This document shows, one piece after another, positions 12,301 to 22,389 of a DNA stretch of 43,085 bases. The notes beneath the pieces were generated by a model. That model was not told the DNA's origin. It worked only from the letters and a program-made list of their open reading frames with translations, and made no database searches. Source of the stretch: Burkholderia sp. Bp9142 (GTDB lineage Bacteria; Pseudomonadota; Gammaproteobacteria; Burkholderiales; Burkholderiaceae). Location: contig NZ_QTPP01000056.1 in the NCBI RefSeq assembly GCF_003853415.1, positions 1 to 43,085 on the forward strand. The letters run 5' to 3'. How positions within the stretch are numbered: position 1 is the first letter of the stretch; each line of letters begins with the position of its first letter. The position numbers and the translations under genes are program-made.

Positions 12301-13548
12301 GAACGTCACAAGATCCCGTACGGCGCGACGCTGCTGCAGCTCGACGGCGCGGCGATCAAGGCCGGCACGCAGCTGGCGACGTGGGATCCGATGACGCGTC
12401 CGATCATCACCGAGTACGGTGGTACGGTGAAGTTCGAGAACGTCGAGGAAGGCGTGACCGTCGCGAAGCAGATCGACGACGTGACCGGCCTGTCGACGCT
12501 GGTCGTGATCGACGTGAAGCGTCGTGGTTCGCAAGCTTCGAAGAGCGTGCGTCCGCAGGTGAAACTGCTCGACGCGAACGGCGACGAAGTGAAGATCCCG
12601 GGCACGGAACACGCAGTGCAGATCGGCTTCCAGGTCGGCGCACTGATCACCGTGAAGGACGGCCAGCAAGTGCAGGTGGGTGAAGTGCTCGCACGTATCC
12701 CGACCGAAGCGCAGAAGACGCGTGACATTACCGGCGGTCTGCCGCGGGTGGCGGAACTGTTCGAAGCGCGTTCGCCGAAGGATGCCGGCATTCTCGCGGA
12801 AGTCACCGGTACGACGTCGTTCGGCAAGGACACGAAGGGCAAGCAGCGTCTCGTCATCACGGACCTCGAAGGCAATCAGCACGAGTTCCTGATCGCGAAG
12901 GAAAAGCAGGTGCTGGTCCACGATGCTCAGGTCGTCAACAAGGGCGAAATGATCGTGGACGGCCCGGCCGATCCGCACGACATCCTGCGTCTGCAGGGTA
13001 TCGAGGCGCTGTCGCGCTACATCGTCGACGAAGTGCAGGACGTGTATCGTCTGCAGGGCGTGAAGATCAACGACAAGCACATCGAGGTGATCGTTCGCCA
13101 GATGCTGCGTCGTGTGCAGATCACCGATAACGGCGATACGCGCTTCATCCCGGGAGAACAGGTCGAGCGTTCCGACATGCTGGACGAGAACGATCGCATG
13201 ATCGCCGAGGACAAGCGCCCAGCTTCGTACGACAACGTGCTCCTCGGTATCACGAAGGCGTCGCTGTCGACCGACTCGTTCATCTCGGCGGCATCGTTCC
13301 AGGAAACGACCCGCGTGCTGACCGAAGCGGCGATCATGGGCAAGCGCGACGATCTGCGCGGCCTGAAGGAAAACGTGATCGTCGGCCGTCTGATCCCGGC
13401 CGGTACGGGTCTCGCGTTCCACAAGGCGCGCAAGGCGAAGGAGATGTCCGACCGCGAGCGTTTCGACCAGATCGCAGCGGAAGAGGCATTCGACTTCGGT
13501 ACGCCGAGCACGCCGGCGGAAGAGCCGCAACACCCGGCAGCCGAGTAA
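9307..13548 (+). CDS. rpoC: DNA-directed RNA polymerase subunit beta'
   Basis: The beta' subunit carries the catalytic magnesium site. NADFDGDQM, whose three aspartates chelate Mg2+, is at residues 458-466. The first zinc site has Cys70, Cys72, Cys85 and Cys88. The second is formed by the Cys of DDCGTSNG with those in CETRYGLCAACYG near residues 890-900. Trigger-loop and bridge-helix regions are intact (MRTFHIGGAA near 938-947). At 1413 residues it has a short proline/glutamate-rich tail (PSTPAEEPQHPAAE). ATG follows GGAGAG. A strong intrinsic terminator after the stop closes the operon. Confidence 0.99.
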   Translation: MKALLDLFKQVQQEEVFDAIKIGLASPDKIRSWSFGEVKKPETINYRTFKPERDGLFCAKIFGPIKDYECLCGKYKRLKHRGVICEKCGVEVTLAKVRRERMGHIELASPVAHIWFLKSLPSRLGMVLDMTLRDIERVLYFEAYVVIEPGMTPLKARQIMTEEDYYNKVEEYGDEFRAEMGAEGVRELLRAINIDEQVETLRTELKNTGSEAKIKKYAKRLKVLEAFQRSGIKPEWMILEVLPVLPPELRPLVPLDGGRFATSDLNDLYRRVINRNNRLKRLLELKAPEIIVRNEKRMLQEAVDSLLDNGRRGKAMTGANKRPLKSLADMIKGKGGRFRQNLLGKRVDYSGRSVIVVGPTLKLHQCGLPKLMALELFKPFIFNKLEVMGVATTIKAAKKEVENQTPVVWDILEEVIREHPVMLNRAPTLHRLGIQAFEPVLIEGKAIQLHPLVCAAFNADFDGDQMAVHVPLSLEAQMEARTLMLASNNVLFPANGDPSIVPSQDIVLGLYYATREAINGKGEGLSFTGVSEVIRAYENKEVELASRVNVRITEMVHNEDTSEGAPQFVPKISLYATTVGRAILSEILPHGLPFSVLNKPLKKKEISRLINTAFRKCGLRATVVFADQLMQSGFRLATRAGISICVDDMLVPPQKETIVGDAAKKVKEYDRQYMSGLVTAQERYNNVVDIWSATSEAVGKAMMEQLSTEPVTDRDGNETRQESFNSIYMMADSGARGSAVQIRQLAGMRGLMAKPDGSIIETPITANFREGLNVLQYFISTHGARKGLADTALKTANSGYLTRRLVDVTQDLVVVEDDCGTSNGVAMKALVEGGEVVEALRDRILGRVAVADVVNPETQETLYESGTLLDETAVEEIERLGIDEVRVRTPLTCETRYGLCAACYGRDLGRGSLVNVGEAVGVIAAQSIGEPGTQLTMRTFHIGGAASRAAVASSVEAKSNGIVRFTATMRYVTNAKGEQIVISRSGEALITDDIGRERERHKIPYGATLLQLDGAAIKAGTQLATWDPMTRPIITEYGGTVKFENVEEGVTVAKQIDDVTGLSTLVVIDVKRRGSQASKSVRPQVKLLDANGDEVKIPGTEHAVQIGFQVGALITVKDGQQVQVGEVLARIPTEAQKTRDITGGLPRVAELFEARSPKDAGILAEVTGTTSFGKDTKGKQRLVITDLEGNQHEFLIAKEKQVLVHDAQVVNKGEMIVDGPADPHDILRLQGIEALSRYIVDEVQDVYRLQGVKINDKHIEVIVRQMLRRVQITDNGDTRFIPGEQVERSDMLDENDRMIAEDKRPASYDNVLLGITKASLSTDSFISAASFQETTRVLTEAAIMGKRDDLRGLKENVIVGRLIPAGTGLAFHKARKAKEMSDRERFDQIAAEEAFDFGTPSTPAEEPQHPAAE

Positions 13549-13596
13549 GCACGGGCGGCGCGAGCCGCCTCGCGGTGCTGTATTCGCTGTCATCGA

Positions 13597-13626
13597 AACC
13601 GCCCGGTCCGCCGGGCGGTTTTTTTT
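13597..13626 (+). terminator. Intrinsic terminator after rpoC
   Basis: AACCGCCCGG (13597-13606) and CCGGGCGGTT (13611-13620) form a perfect 10-bp stem with a TCCG loop. The T tract runs from 13619 to 13626. This is the end of the rplKAJL-rpoBC transcription unit. Confidence 0.93.
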
Positions 13627-13789
13627 ATCCGCCGTGCACGTGCATGACGGGCTTGCCGCGCGACTGCGCAGGCCCGTCATGCGCGCGCACGAACCCTGTC
13701 CGATTGGCCAACGATGCACGATTCGCCGCGCGTTGCGCGAGCGGGTTGTTAAAATTGCGGTCATCGTTCCGCCGTCCACTTTCTCGTTC

Positions 13790-15637
13790 ATGTCCCGCGC
13801 CCTCGAAATCCTCGACGAAGTCTTTGGTTATTCCGCATTTCGCGGCCAGCAGGGCGAGATCGTCGAACACGTCGCCGGCGGCGGCGATTGCCTCGTGCTG
13901 ATGCCGACGGGCGGCGGCAAGTCGCTGTGCTACCAGATTCCGGCGCTGCTGCGCCGCGAGGCCGGGCAGGGGGCGGGCATCGTCGTGTCGCCGCTGATCG
14001 CGCTGATGCAGGACCAGGTCGCCGCGCTCAGCGAAGTCGGCGTGCGCGCGGCCTACCTGAACTCGACGCTGTCGGGCGCCGAAGCCGCGGCGACCGAGCG
14101 CGCGCTGCGCGAAGGCGAGATCGACCTGCTGTACGTCGCGCCCGAGCGACTGATGACCGCGCGCTTCCTCGACCTGCTCGAGCGCGCGAAGATCGGCCTG
14201 TTCGCGATCGACGAGGCGCACTGCGTGTCGCAGTGGGGACATGACTTCCGTCCCGAATACATTCAGCTGTCGGTGCTGCACGAGCGCTTCCCGTCGGTGC
14301 CGCGCATCGCGTTGACGGCGACCGCCGACGCGATCACGCGCGACGAGATCATCCATCGGCTCGCGCTCGACGACGCGCGCGTGTTCGTGTCGAGCTTCGA
14401 TCGGCCGAACATCCGCTACCGGATCGTCGAGAAGGACAACGCGCGTTCGCAGCTGCTCGACTTCATCCGCGCCGAGCACACGAACGCGGACGGCACGACC
14501 GACGCCGGCGTCGTCTACTGCCTGTCGCGCCGCAAGGTCGAGGAAACGGCCGAGTGGCTGAAGGCGCAGGGCGTGCGCGCGCTGCCGTATCACGCGGGGA
14601 TGGAGTTCGAGGTGCGGCAGAGGCACCAGGAAATGTTCCAGCGCGAGGAAGGCATCGTCATGTGTGCGACGATCGCGTTCGGCATGGGCATCGACAAGCC
14701 GGACGTGCGCTTCGTCGCGCACCTCGACTTGCCGAAGAGCGTCGAAGGCTACTACCAGGAAACGGGCCGTGCGGGCCGCGACGGGATGCCGGCGAACGCG
14801 TGGATGGCGTATGGGCTCGGCGATGTCGTCCAGCAGCGCAAGATGATCGACGAGTCCGATGCGGACGACGCGCACAAGCGCGTGCAGACGTCGAAGCTCG
14901 ACGCGCTGCTCGGGCTGTGCGAGACGATCTCGTGCCGGCGCGTGCGGCTCTTGAACTACTTCGGCGAGGCGAGTCAGCCGTGCGGCAACTGCGACACATG
15001 CCTCGAGCCGCCCGATTCGTGGGACGCGACGCGCGAGGCGCAGATGGCGCTGTCGTGCGTGTTCCGCGCGCAGCGCGCGAGCGGCTTCAACTTCGGCTCG
15101 AGCCATTTGATCGAGATCCTGCGCGGCGGCCGCACCGAGAAGGTGCTGCAGCGCGGCCATGACCAGCTCAGCACGTTCGGGATCGGCGCGTCGCTGTCCG
15201 AACCCGAGTGGCGCGCGATTTTCCGGCAGCTCGTCGCGTACGGCTACCTGGCGGTCGATCACGGCGGTTTCGGCGCGCTCATGCTGACCGAGGCAGCGAA
15301 GCCGGTCCTGAAGAACGAGGAGAAGGTCACGCTGCGCCGCTACGTGAAGCCGCAGCGCACGCGCCAGTCGTCGAGCCGCAGCGGCACCCGCGTCGACCCG
15401 ACGGCCGGCATGGGCACGCGCGAGCGCGCCCGCTGGGACGCGCTGCGCGCATGGCGCGCGGAAACCGCGAAGTCCGACGGCGTGCCGGCCTACGTGATCT
15501 TCCACGACGCGACGCTCGCCGAGATCGCGCGCAATGCGCCGGAGACGATCGACGACCTGCGCCACATCCCCGGCATGGGCGTGCGCAAGCTCGAGCGCTT
15601 CGGCGACGAGATCATCGACGTCGTCGAATCGGCCTGA
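13790..15637 (+). CDS. recQ: ATP-dependent DNA helicase RecQ
   Basis: RecQ is a 3'-5' helicase acting in recombination and fork repair. I place the start at ATG 13790, giving 615 residues beginning MSRALEILDEVFGY, the usual RecQ opening. An upstream in-frame ATG at 13634 would add 52 unrelated residues starting right behind the rpoC terminator. Motifs are FRGQQ (motif 0, about 17-21), PTGGGKS (Walker A, 39-45), DEAH (141-144) and the Arg-rich RAGRDG of motif VI. The RecQ-C zinc site begins at Cys382, with CGNCDTC after it. A C-terminal HRDC domain covers about 540-612. TAAAAT at 13750-13755 may be its -10. Codon choice is more GC-extreme than in the flanking ribosomal genes, as expected for low expression. 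Confidence 0.96.
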   Translation: MSRALEILDEVFGYSAFRGQQGEIVEHVAGGGDCLVLMPTGGGKSLCYQIPALLRREAGQGAGIVVSPLIALMQDQVAALSEVGVRAAYLNSTLSGAEAAATERALREGEIDLLYVAPERLMTARFLDLLERAKIGLFAIDEAHCVSQWGHDFRPEYIQLSVLHERFPSVPRIALTATADAITRDEIIHRLALDDARVFVSSFDRPNIRYRIVEKDNARSQLLDFIRAEHTNADGTTDAGVVYCLSRRKVEETAEWLKAQGVRALPYHAGMEFEVRQRHQEMFQREEGIVMCATIAFGMGIDKPDVRFVAHLDLPKSVEGYYQETGRAGRDGMPANAWMAYGLGDVVQQRKMIDESDADDAHKRVQTSKLDALLGLCETISCRRVRLLNYFGEASQPCGNCDTCLEPPDSWDATREAQMALSCVFRAQRASGFNFGSSHLIEILRGGRTEKVLQRGHDQLSTFGIGASLSEPEWRAIFRQLVAYGYLAVDHGGFGALMLTEAAKPVLKNEEKVTLRRYVKPQRTRQSSSRSGTRVDPTAGMGTRERARWDALRAWRAETAKSDGVPAYVIFHDATLAEIARNAPETIDDLRHIPGMGVRKLERFGDEIIDVVESA

Positions 15638-15696
15638 CGCAGGTGTTCGGGCCCTTCCGGTAAACCGATCGCGCGGCCGGCAAATCACGCAAGCCG

Positions 15697-15726
15697 TTGA
15701 CTTAGTTGGCATTTCCGGAATATGAT
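15697..15726 (+). promoter_or_regulatory. Sigma70-type promoter of the str operon
   Basis: TTGACT (15697-15702) and TATGAT (15721-15726) are separated by 18 bases. Five of six positions match the consensus in each box. The predicted start near 15733 gives a leader of about 130 bases before rpsL. This is the best-matching promoter in the window. Confidence 0.85.
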
Positions 15727-15864
15727 GTTGGGTTCCGGTATTCGGTGGGCCGAGTCGCGTTCGAAGGTTCGTGTCCGTATCGCCGGTTCGGAAGTCAACT
15801 GTGCGCCGATTCTCGCTTTGCCCGAAATCGATGTGCAGATTTTGTTCAATTTCAGGAATAAACA

Positions 15865-16245
15865 ATGCCAACCATCAACCAACTGGTTCGCAAAGGCCGT
15901 CAGTCGGAAACGACGAAGAGCAAGAGCCCGGCCCTGCAGGACTGCCCCCAGCGTCGCGGCGTGTGCACCCGTGTGTACACGACGACGCCGAAGAAGCCGA
16001 ACTCGGCACTCCGTAAGGTCGCCAAGGTTCGTCTGACGAACGGCTTCGAAGTGATTTCGTACATCGGTGGTGAAGGCCACAACCTGCAGGAACACTCGGT
16101 TGTGCTGATCCGCGGCGGCCGTGTGAAGGACTTGCCGGGTGTGCGTTACCACATGGTTCGCGGCTCGCTGGATACCCAGGGCGTCAAGGACCGTAAGCAA
16201 GCGCGCTCGAAGTACGGCGCGAAGCGTGCAAAGGCTGCCAAGTAA
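15865..16245 (+). CDS. rpsL: 30S ribosomal protein S12
   Basis: S12 controls decoding accuracy at the A site and is the classical streptomycin-resistance locus. The 126 residues contain [18 protein letters not shown], with Lys43 at bases 15991-15993, and [13 protein letters not shown], with Lys88 at 16126-16128. Both are the streptomycin-sensitive residues. Asp89, the usual methylthiolation site, is present. AGGA lies about 8 bases before the ATG. It is the first gene of the str operon behind the promoter at 15697. Confidence 0.98.
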
Positions 16246-16417
16246 GCAGTTTTTGATCAGGGATCGCCGCAGGGCGGTCAAGGCGGGAGTGCCGGATTGC
16301 CGGTGCTGTCGAGTAAGTGGTCACCCGGCCAAGCTGGTTAGTCGTGAAGATGTGATCGGGTTTGTTGGTGGCCGCGGGGCTGGAACCAGCTCCAACTGAA
16401 CAGGTAAAGGAAGAATC

Positions 16418-16888
16418 ATGCCGCGTCGTCGCGAAGTCCCCAAGCGGGAAGTGTTGCCGGATCCGAAGTTCGGCAACGTTGATGTAGCCAAGTTCATGAA
16501 CATGCTGATGCTGTCCGGCAAGAAGTCGGTCGCAGAGCGCATCGTTTATGGCGCATTCGAACAAATCCAGACCAAGGGTGGCAAGGACCCGCTGGAAGTG
16601 TTCACGGTTGCGCTCAACAACGTGAAGCCGGTGGTCGAAGTGAAGAGCCGCCGCGTTGGTGGTGCCAACTATCAGGTTCCGGTCGAAGTGCGCCCGTCGC
16701 GTCGTATGGCATTGGCGATGCGCTGGCTGCGTGAGGCTGCGAAGAAGCGCAGCGAGAAGTCGATGGCTCTGCGCCTGGCAGGTGAACTCTCCGAAGCGGC
16801 CGAAGGCCGTGGCGGCGCGATGAAGAAGCGCGACGAAGTTCACCGCATGGCAGAAGCCAACCGCGCGTTCTCGCATTTCCGTTTCTAA
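16418..16888 (+). CDS. rpsG: 30S ribosomal protein S7
   Basis: S7 nucleates assembly of the 30S head by binding the 3' domain of 16S rRNA. The 156 residues begin with PRRREVPKREVLPDPKFG and contain the conserved GGANYQVPVEV segment. AAAGGAAG precedes the ATG. The 172-base gap after rpsL is the region where S7 autoregulates the str operon in E. coli. I see no obvious counterpart structure and make no claim for it here. Confidence 0.98.
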   Translation: MPRRREVPKREVLPDPKFGNVDVAKFMNMLMLSGKKSVAERIVYGAFEQIQTKGGKDPLEVFTVALNNVKPVVEVKSRRVGGANYQVPVEVRPSRRMALAMRWLREAAKKRSEKSMALRLAGELSEAAEGRGGAMKKRDEVHRMAEANRAFSHFRF

Positions 16889-16921
16889 GCGCCTGGCTGG
16901 GCTGTTAGCGGAAATAAATTC

Positions 16922-16990
16922 CGGGCGGGTGCGCTTTTCAGGCGCCTCGCCCGTTTGTGTTGAAGCGTGATGCAGCAGGGCTGCATCACG
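16922..16990 (+). other. Two hairpins in the rpsG-fusA gap
   Basis: The first stem pairs CGGGCGGGTGC (16922-16932) with GCCTCGCCCG and its flank, ending at 16953, with wobbles. TTTGTGTT follows, so it is a weak terminator at best. The second is a perfect 10-bp stem, CGTGATGCAG (16966-16975) with CTGCATCACG (16981-16990). It ends 21 bases before the fusA GTG. They could tune fusA-tuf output relative to rpsL-rpsG. Confidence 0.4.
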
Positions 16991-17011
16991 TCATCCCAGT
17001 AGAGGATCAAA

Positions 17012-19114
<2,103 letters not shown>

Positions 19115-19153
19115 TTCGCTATCACAATCGATTATTTTTGAAAGAAGAGAATC

Positions 19154-20344
19154 ATGGCAAAAGGTAAATTTGAGCGGACCAAGCCGCACGTCAACGTTGG
19201 TACGATTGGTCACGTTGACCACGGCAAGACGACGCTGACGGCAGCGATCACGACGGTGCTGACGAAGAAGTTCGGCGGCGAAGCGAAGGCCTACGACCAG
19301 ATCGACGCGGCACCGGAAGAAAAGGCGCGCGGCATCACGATCAACACGGCACACGTCGAGTACGAAACGGCAAACCGCCACTACGCACACGTCGACTGCC
19401 CGGGCCACGCTGACTATGTGAAGAACATGATCACGGGCGCAGCGCAGATGGACGGCGCGATCCTGGTTTGCTCGGCAGCAGACGGCCCGATGCCGCAAAC
19501 GCGTGAGCACATCCTGCTGGCGCGTCAGGTTGGCGTTCCGTACATCATCGTGTTCCTGAACAAGTGCGACATGGTGGACGACGCTGAACTGCTCGAACTG
19601 GTCGAGATGGAAGTTCGCGAACTGCTGTCGAAGTACGACTTCCCGGGCGACGACACGCCGATCGTGAAGGGTTCGGCGAAGCTGGCGCTGGAAGGCGACA
19701 CGGGCGAGCTGGGCGAAGTGGCGATCATGAGCCTGGCAGATGCGCTGGACACGTACATCCCGACGCCGGAGCGTGCAGTTGACGGCGCGTTCCTGATGCC
19801 GGTGGAAGACGTGTTCTCGATCTCGGGCCGTGGTACGGTGGTGACGGGTCGTGTCGAGCGCGGCATCGTCAAGGTCGGCGAAGAAATCGAAATCGTCGGT
19901 ATCAAGCCGACGGTGAAGACGACCTGCACGGGCGTTGAAATGTTCCGCAAGCTGCTGGACCAAGGTCAGGCAGGCGACAACGTCGGTATCCTGCTGCGCG
20001 GCACGAAGCGTGAAGACGTGGAGCGTGGCCAGGTTCTGGCGAAGCCGGGTTCGATCACGCCGCACACGCACTTCACGGCTGAAGTGTACGTGCTGAGCAA
20101 GGACGAAGGCGGCCGTCACACGCCGTTCTTCAACAACTACCGTCCGCAGTTCTACTTCCGTACGACGGACGTGACGGGCTCGATCGAGCTGCCGAAGGAC
20201 AAGGAAATGGTGATGCCGGGCGACAACGTGTCGATCACGGTGAAGCTGATCGCTCCGATCGCGATGGAAGAAGGTCTGCGCTTCGCAATCCGCGAAGGCG
20301 GCCGTACCGTCGGCGCCGGCGTCGTCGCCAAGATCATCGAGTAA
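19154..20344 (+). CDS. tuf: Elongation factor Tu, second copy
   Basis: This is a complete 396-residue EF-Tu beginning MAKGKFERTKPHVNVGTIGH, the last gene of the str operon. GTPase motifs are the same as in the first copy. Bases 19163-20344 are the same as bases 1-1182 in every part I compared, including third codon positions, while the flanks differ at once after the stop. This fits concerted evolution by gene conversion, well known for duplicated tuf genes. The ATG follows AAGAAGAG. A terminator-like hairpin lies 60 bases after the stop. Confidence 0.99.
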   Translation: MAKGKFERTKPHVNVGTIGHVDHGKTTLTAAITTVLTKKFGGEAKAYDQIDAAPEEKARGITINTAHVEYETANRHYAHVDCPGHADYVKNMITGAAQMDGAILVCSAADGPMPQTREHILLARQVGVPYIIVFLNKCDMVDDAELLELVEMEVRELLSKYDFPGDDTPIVKGSAKLALEGDTGELGEVAIMSLADALDTYIPTPERAVDGAFLMPVEDVFSISGRGTVVTGRVERGIVKVGEEIEIVGIKPTVKTTCTGVEMFRKLLDQGQAGDNVGILLRGTKREDVERGQVLAKPGSITPHTHFTAEVYVLSKDEGGRHTPFFNNYRPQFYFRTTDVTGSIELPKDKEMVMPGDNVSITVKLIAPIAMEEGLRFAIREGGRTVGAGVVAKIIE

Positions 20345-20405
20345 TATCGACGATCCGCGGATCCCTCCGGGGTCCGCGATTCCACGGTAGGCAGTTGTGC
20401 CGTCG

Positions 20406-20441
20406 AAACCGGGTGTCCAGTTTGATCTGGCGCCCGGTTTT
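20406..20441 (+). terminator. Probable intrinsic terminator of the str operon
   Basis: AAACCGGGTGTC (from 20406) pairs with the GCGCCCGGTTT side ending at 20440, with two G.T wobbles and a loop that can close further. The short T run TTTT (20438-20441) is followed by GTCTTTG. A second hairpin without a T tract (CGCGGATCC with GGGTCCGCG, about 20357-20379) lies just upstream. Together they separate tuf from the S10 operon. Confidence 0.55.
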
Positions 20442-20465
20442 GTCTTTGTGGCGCGCATCGCTGCA

Positions 20466-20506
20466 TTGACAAACGCACACCACCGCTCCGAATTTTCGTG
20501 TAGAAT
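20466..20506 (+). promoter_or_regulatory. Possible promoter region of rpsJ
   Basis: A perfect TTGACA (20466-20471) and a good TAGAAT (20501-20506) lie before rpsJ, but they are 29 bases apart, too far to act as one standard promoter. Each could belong to a promoter whose partner box is poor. The gap is a plausible transcription start region, about 120 bases before the rpsJ start. Confidence is low. Confidence 0.3.
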
Positions 20507-20628
20507 CGCGGGCTTAGCAGTGGAAGTACCGTTCGGGACGTGTCGCCTCGCTCCCCGCAGGCAACAGGTTTCGCGTTCTTTTAGTGTCCGGCGATGCAAC
20601 ATCGCCTCGCTCTTTTCAAGGAATCGTC

Positions 20629-20940
20629 ATGCAGCAACAGAAAATCCGCATTCGCCTGAAGGCTTTCGACTATCGTCTGATCGATCAATCGGCTGCCGAG
20701 ATCGTCGATACCGCGAAGCGGACTGGCGCAATCGTCCGTGGCCCGGTGCCGCTGCCGACGCGCATCCAGCGTTTTGACATCCTGCGTTCGCCGCACGTCA
20801 ACAAGACGTCGCGCGATCAGCTCGAAATCCGTACCCACCAGCGCCTGATGGACATCGTCGATCCGACCGACAAGACGGTTGACGCGCTGATGAAGCTCGA
20901 CCTGCCGGCTGGCGTCGACGTGGAAATCAAGCTGCAGTAA
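20629..20940 (+). CDS. rpsJ: 30S ribosomal protein S10 (NusE)
   Basis: S10 is a 30S head protein and also NusE, the partner of NusB and NusG in antitermination. I choose ATG 20629 because AAGGAATC precedes it and 103 residues is the standard length. An earlier in-frame start at 20584 would add 15 unrelated residues. The protein starts MQQQKIRIRLKAFDYRLID and contains VRGPVPLPTRIQRFDILRSP. It is separated from rplC by 178 bases carrying a promoter, so it may be transcribed both alone and with the S10 operon. Confidence 0.97.
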   Translation: MQQQKIRIRLKAFDYRLIDQSAAEIVDTAKRTGAIVRGPVPLPTRIQRFDILRSPHVNKTSRDQLEIRTHQRLMDIVDPTDKTVDALMKLDLPAGVDVEIKLQ

Positions 20941-20990
20941 GGCTTTCGGCGCCAACCGGCATGCCGGGCGGTGCTAAGTCTTTGTATTGC

Positions 20991-21019
20991 TTGCGGAAAT
21001 CGAGAAGTCGGGCTATACT
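20991..21019 (+). promoter_or_regulatory. Promoter between rpsJ and rplC
   Basis: TTGCGG (20991-20996) and TATACT (21014-21019) are exactly 17 bases apart. The predicted start is near 21026, about 93 bases upstream of the rplC ATG. This would let rplC and the following ten genes be transcribed separately from rpsJ. The call rests on sequence match alone. Confidence 0.75.
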
Positions 21020-21118
21020 GCTTGGCTTTTCGCGTATTCGCGTAAAAAAGTTGGGCCTTGCGTGCCCGGCATTTTGTAAATCAGCCCCGACCAATCGCAG
21101 TCGGGAATGGAGAAAATG

Positions 21119-21769
21119 ATGAGCCTTGGACTCGTAGGTCGCAAGGTTGGCATGACCCGTATCTTCACGGCTGAAGGGGATTCGATTCCCGTCACCGTGC
21201 TGGACGTGTCGGACAACCGCGTGACGCAGATCAAGACTGTTGAAACCGACGGCTACACGGCCGTGCAGGTTGCATTCGGCTCCCGCCGCGCATCGCGCGT
21301 GACGAAGCCGCTGGCAGGTCATCTCGCCAAAGCCGGTGTCGAAGCCGGTGAAGTCCTCAAGGAATTCCGCATTGACGCGGCCAAGGCAGCTGAGCTGTCG
21401 AATGGCGCCGTGGTCGGTGCTGATCTTTTCGAAGTAGGCCAGAAGGTCGACGTGCAAGGCGTGTCGATCGGTAAGGGCTACGCCGGTACGATCAAGCGTT
21501 ACAACTTCTCCTCCGGCCGTGCCACGCACGGTAACTCGCGCTCGCACAATGTGCCGGGCTCGATCGGTATGGCGCAGGATCCGGGTCGTGTTTTCCCGGG
21601 TAAGCGCATGACGGGTCACCTCGGTGACGTTACGGTGACGGTGCAGAACCTCGAAATTGCTCGTATCGACGCAGAGCGCAAGCTGCTGCTCGTCAAGGGT
21701 GCGATTCCGGGCGCGAAGGGCGGCAAGGTTTTCGTGACGCCGGCCGTCAAGACCAAGGGGGCGAAATAA
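21119..21769 (+). CDS. rplC: 50S ribosomal protein L3
   Basis: L3 is an early 50S assembly protein near the peptidyl transferase centre. Three in-frame ATGs lie at 21107, 21116 and 21119. I choose 21119 because GGAG (21109-21112) is then 6 bases upstream and the product begins MSLGLVGRKVGMTRIF, the normal L3 start, at 216 residues. The conserved loop NFSSGRATHGNSRSHNVPGS is present, with the glutamine of GMAQDPGRVFPGKRM nearby. This glutamine is the usual methylation site. The stop overlaps the rplD ATG by one base. Confidence 0.97.
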   Translation: MSLGLVGRKVGMTRIFTAEGDSIPVTVLDVSDNRVTQIKTVETDGYTAVQVAFGSRRASRVTKPLAGHLAKAGVEAGEVLKEFRIDAAKAAELSNGAVVGADLFEVGQKVDVQGVSIGKGYAGTIKRYNFSSGRATHGNSRSHNVPGSIGMAQDPGRVFPGKRMTGHLGDVTVTVQNLEIARIDAERKLLLVKGAIPGAKGGKVFVTPAVKTKGAK

Positions 21770-22389
21770 TGGAACTCAAGCTCCTGAATGAAAATGGTCA
21801 GGAAGGTGCAGTGGTCAACGCGTCGGACGTCGTGTTCGGTCGTGACTACAACGAAGCGCTGATCCACCAGGTCGTCGTCGCGTACCAGGCGAATGCTCGC
21901 CAGGGTAACCGCGCACAGAAGGACCGTGAGCAAGTCAAGCACACCACCAAGAAGCCGTGGCGTCAGAAGGGTACGGGCCGCGCTCGTGCCGGTATGTCGT
22001 CGAGCCCGTTGTGGCGTGGCGGTGGTCGCATCTTCCCGAACTCGCCGGAAGAAAACTTCTCGCACAAGGTCAACAAGAAGATGCATCGCGCAGGTCTCTG
22101 CTCGATCTTCTCGCAGCTGGCCCGTGAAGGCCGTCTGTCGGTCGTCGAGGACATCATCCTCGAAGCGCCGAAGACCAAGCTGCTGGCTGACAAATTCAAG
22201 ACCATGGGTCTCGACTCCGTGCTGATCATTACGGATACGGTCGACGAGAACCTGTACCTGGCTTCGCGCAACCTGCCGCACGTGGCGATTGTCGAGCCGC
22301 GCTACGCTGACCCGCTGTCGCTGATCTACTTCAAGAAAGTGCTGGTCACGAAGGCTGCGGTCGCCCAGATCGAGGAGTTGCTGTCATGA
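21769..22389 (+). CDS. rplD: 50S ribosomal protein L4
   Basis: L4 lines the polypeptide exit tunnel. In E. coli it also represses the S10 operon. The 206 residues include the tunnel-loop segment [15 protein letters not shown] (about residues 63-77), where macrolide-resistance changes fall in other bacteria. The residues look standard. The ATG shares its A with the rplC stop (TAATG), and the rplW ATG overlaps the stop (ATGA), so all three are translationally coupled. Confidence 0.97.

Noticed and set aside
13634..13789. Extended N terminus for RecQ
   Set aside because: The added 52 residues begin 8 bases after the rpoC terminator T run, upstream of the likely -10, and do not resemble RecQ.
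9325..13791. Very long open frame on the minus strand opposite rpoC (about 1,490 codons)
   Set aside because: It mirrors rpoC and arises from GC-rich third codon positions. The composition is Arg/His/Asp-rich with no family resemblance, and rpoC is certain.
13625..15871. Minus-strand open frame opposite recQ
   Set aside because: A shadow of recQ, which has full helicase motifs.
16246..16417. S7 autoregulatory site in the rpsL-rpsG gap
   Set aside because: The position fits the E. coli precedent, but I found no convincing matching structure, so no feature is claimed.
20466..20506. TTGACA and TAGAAT as one promoter for rpsJ
   Set aside because: The 29-base spacing is too long for a sigma70 promoter. 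The region is kept only as a low-confidence promoter area.
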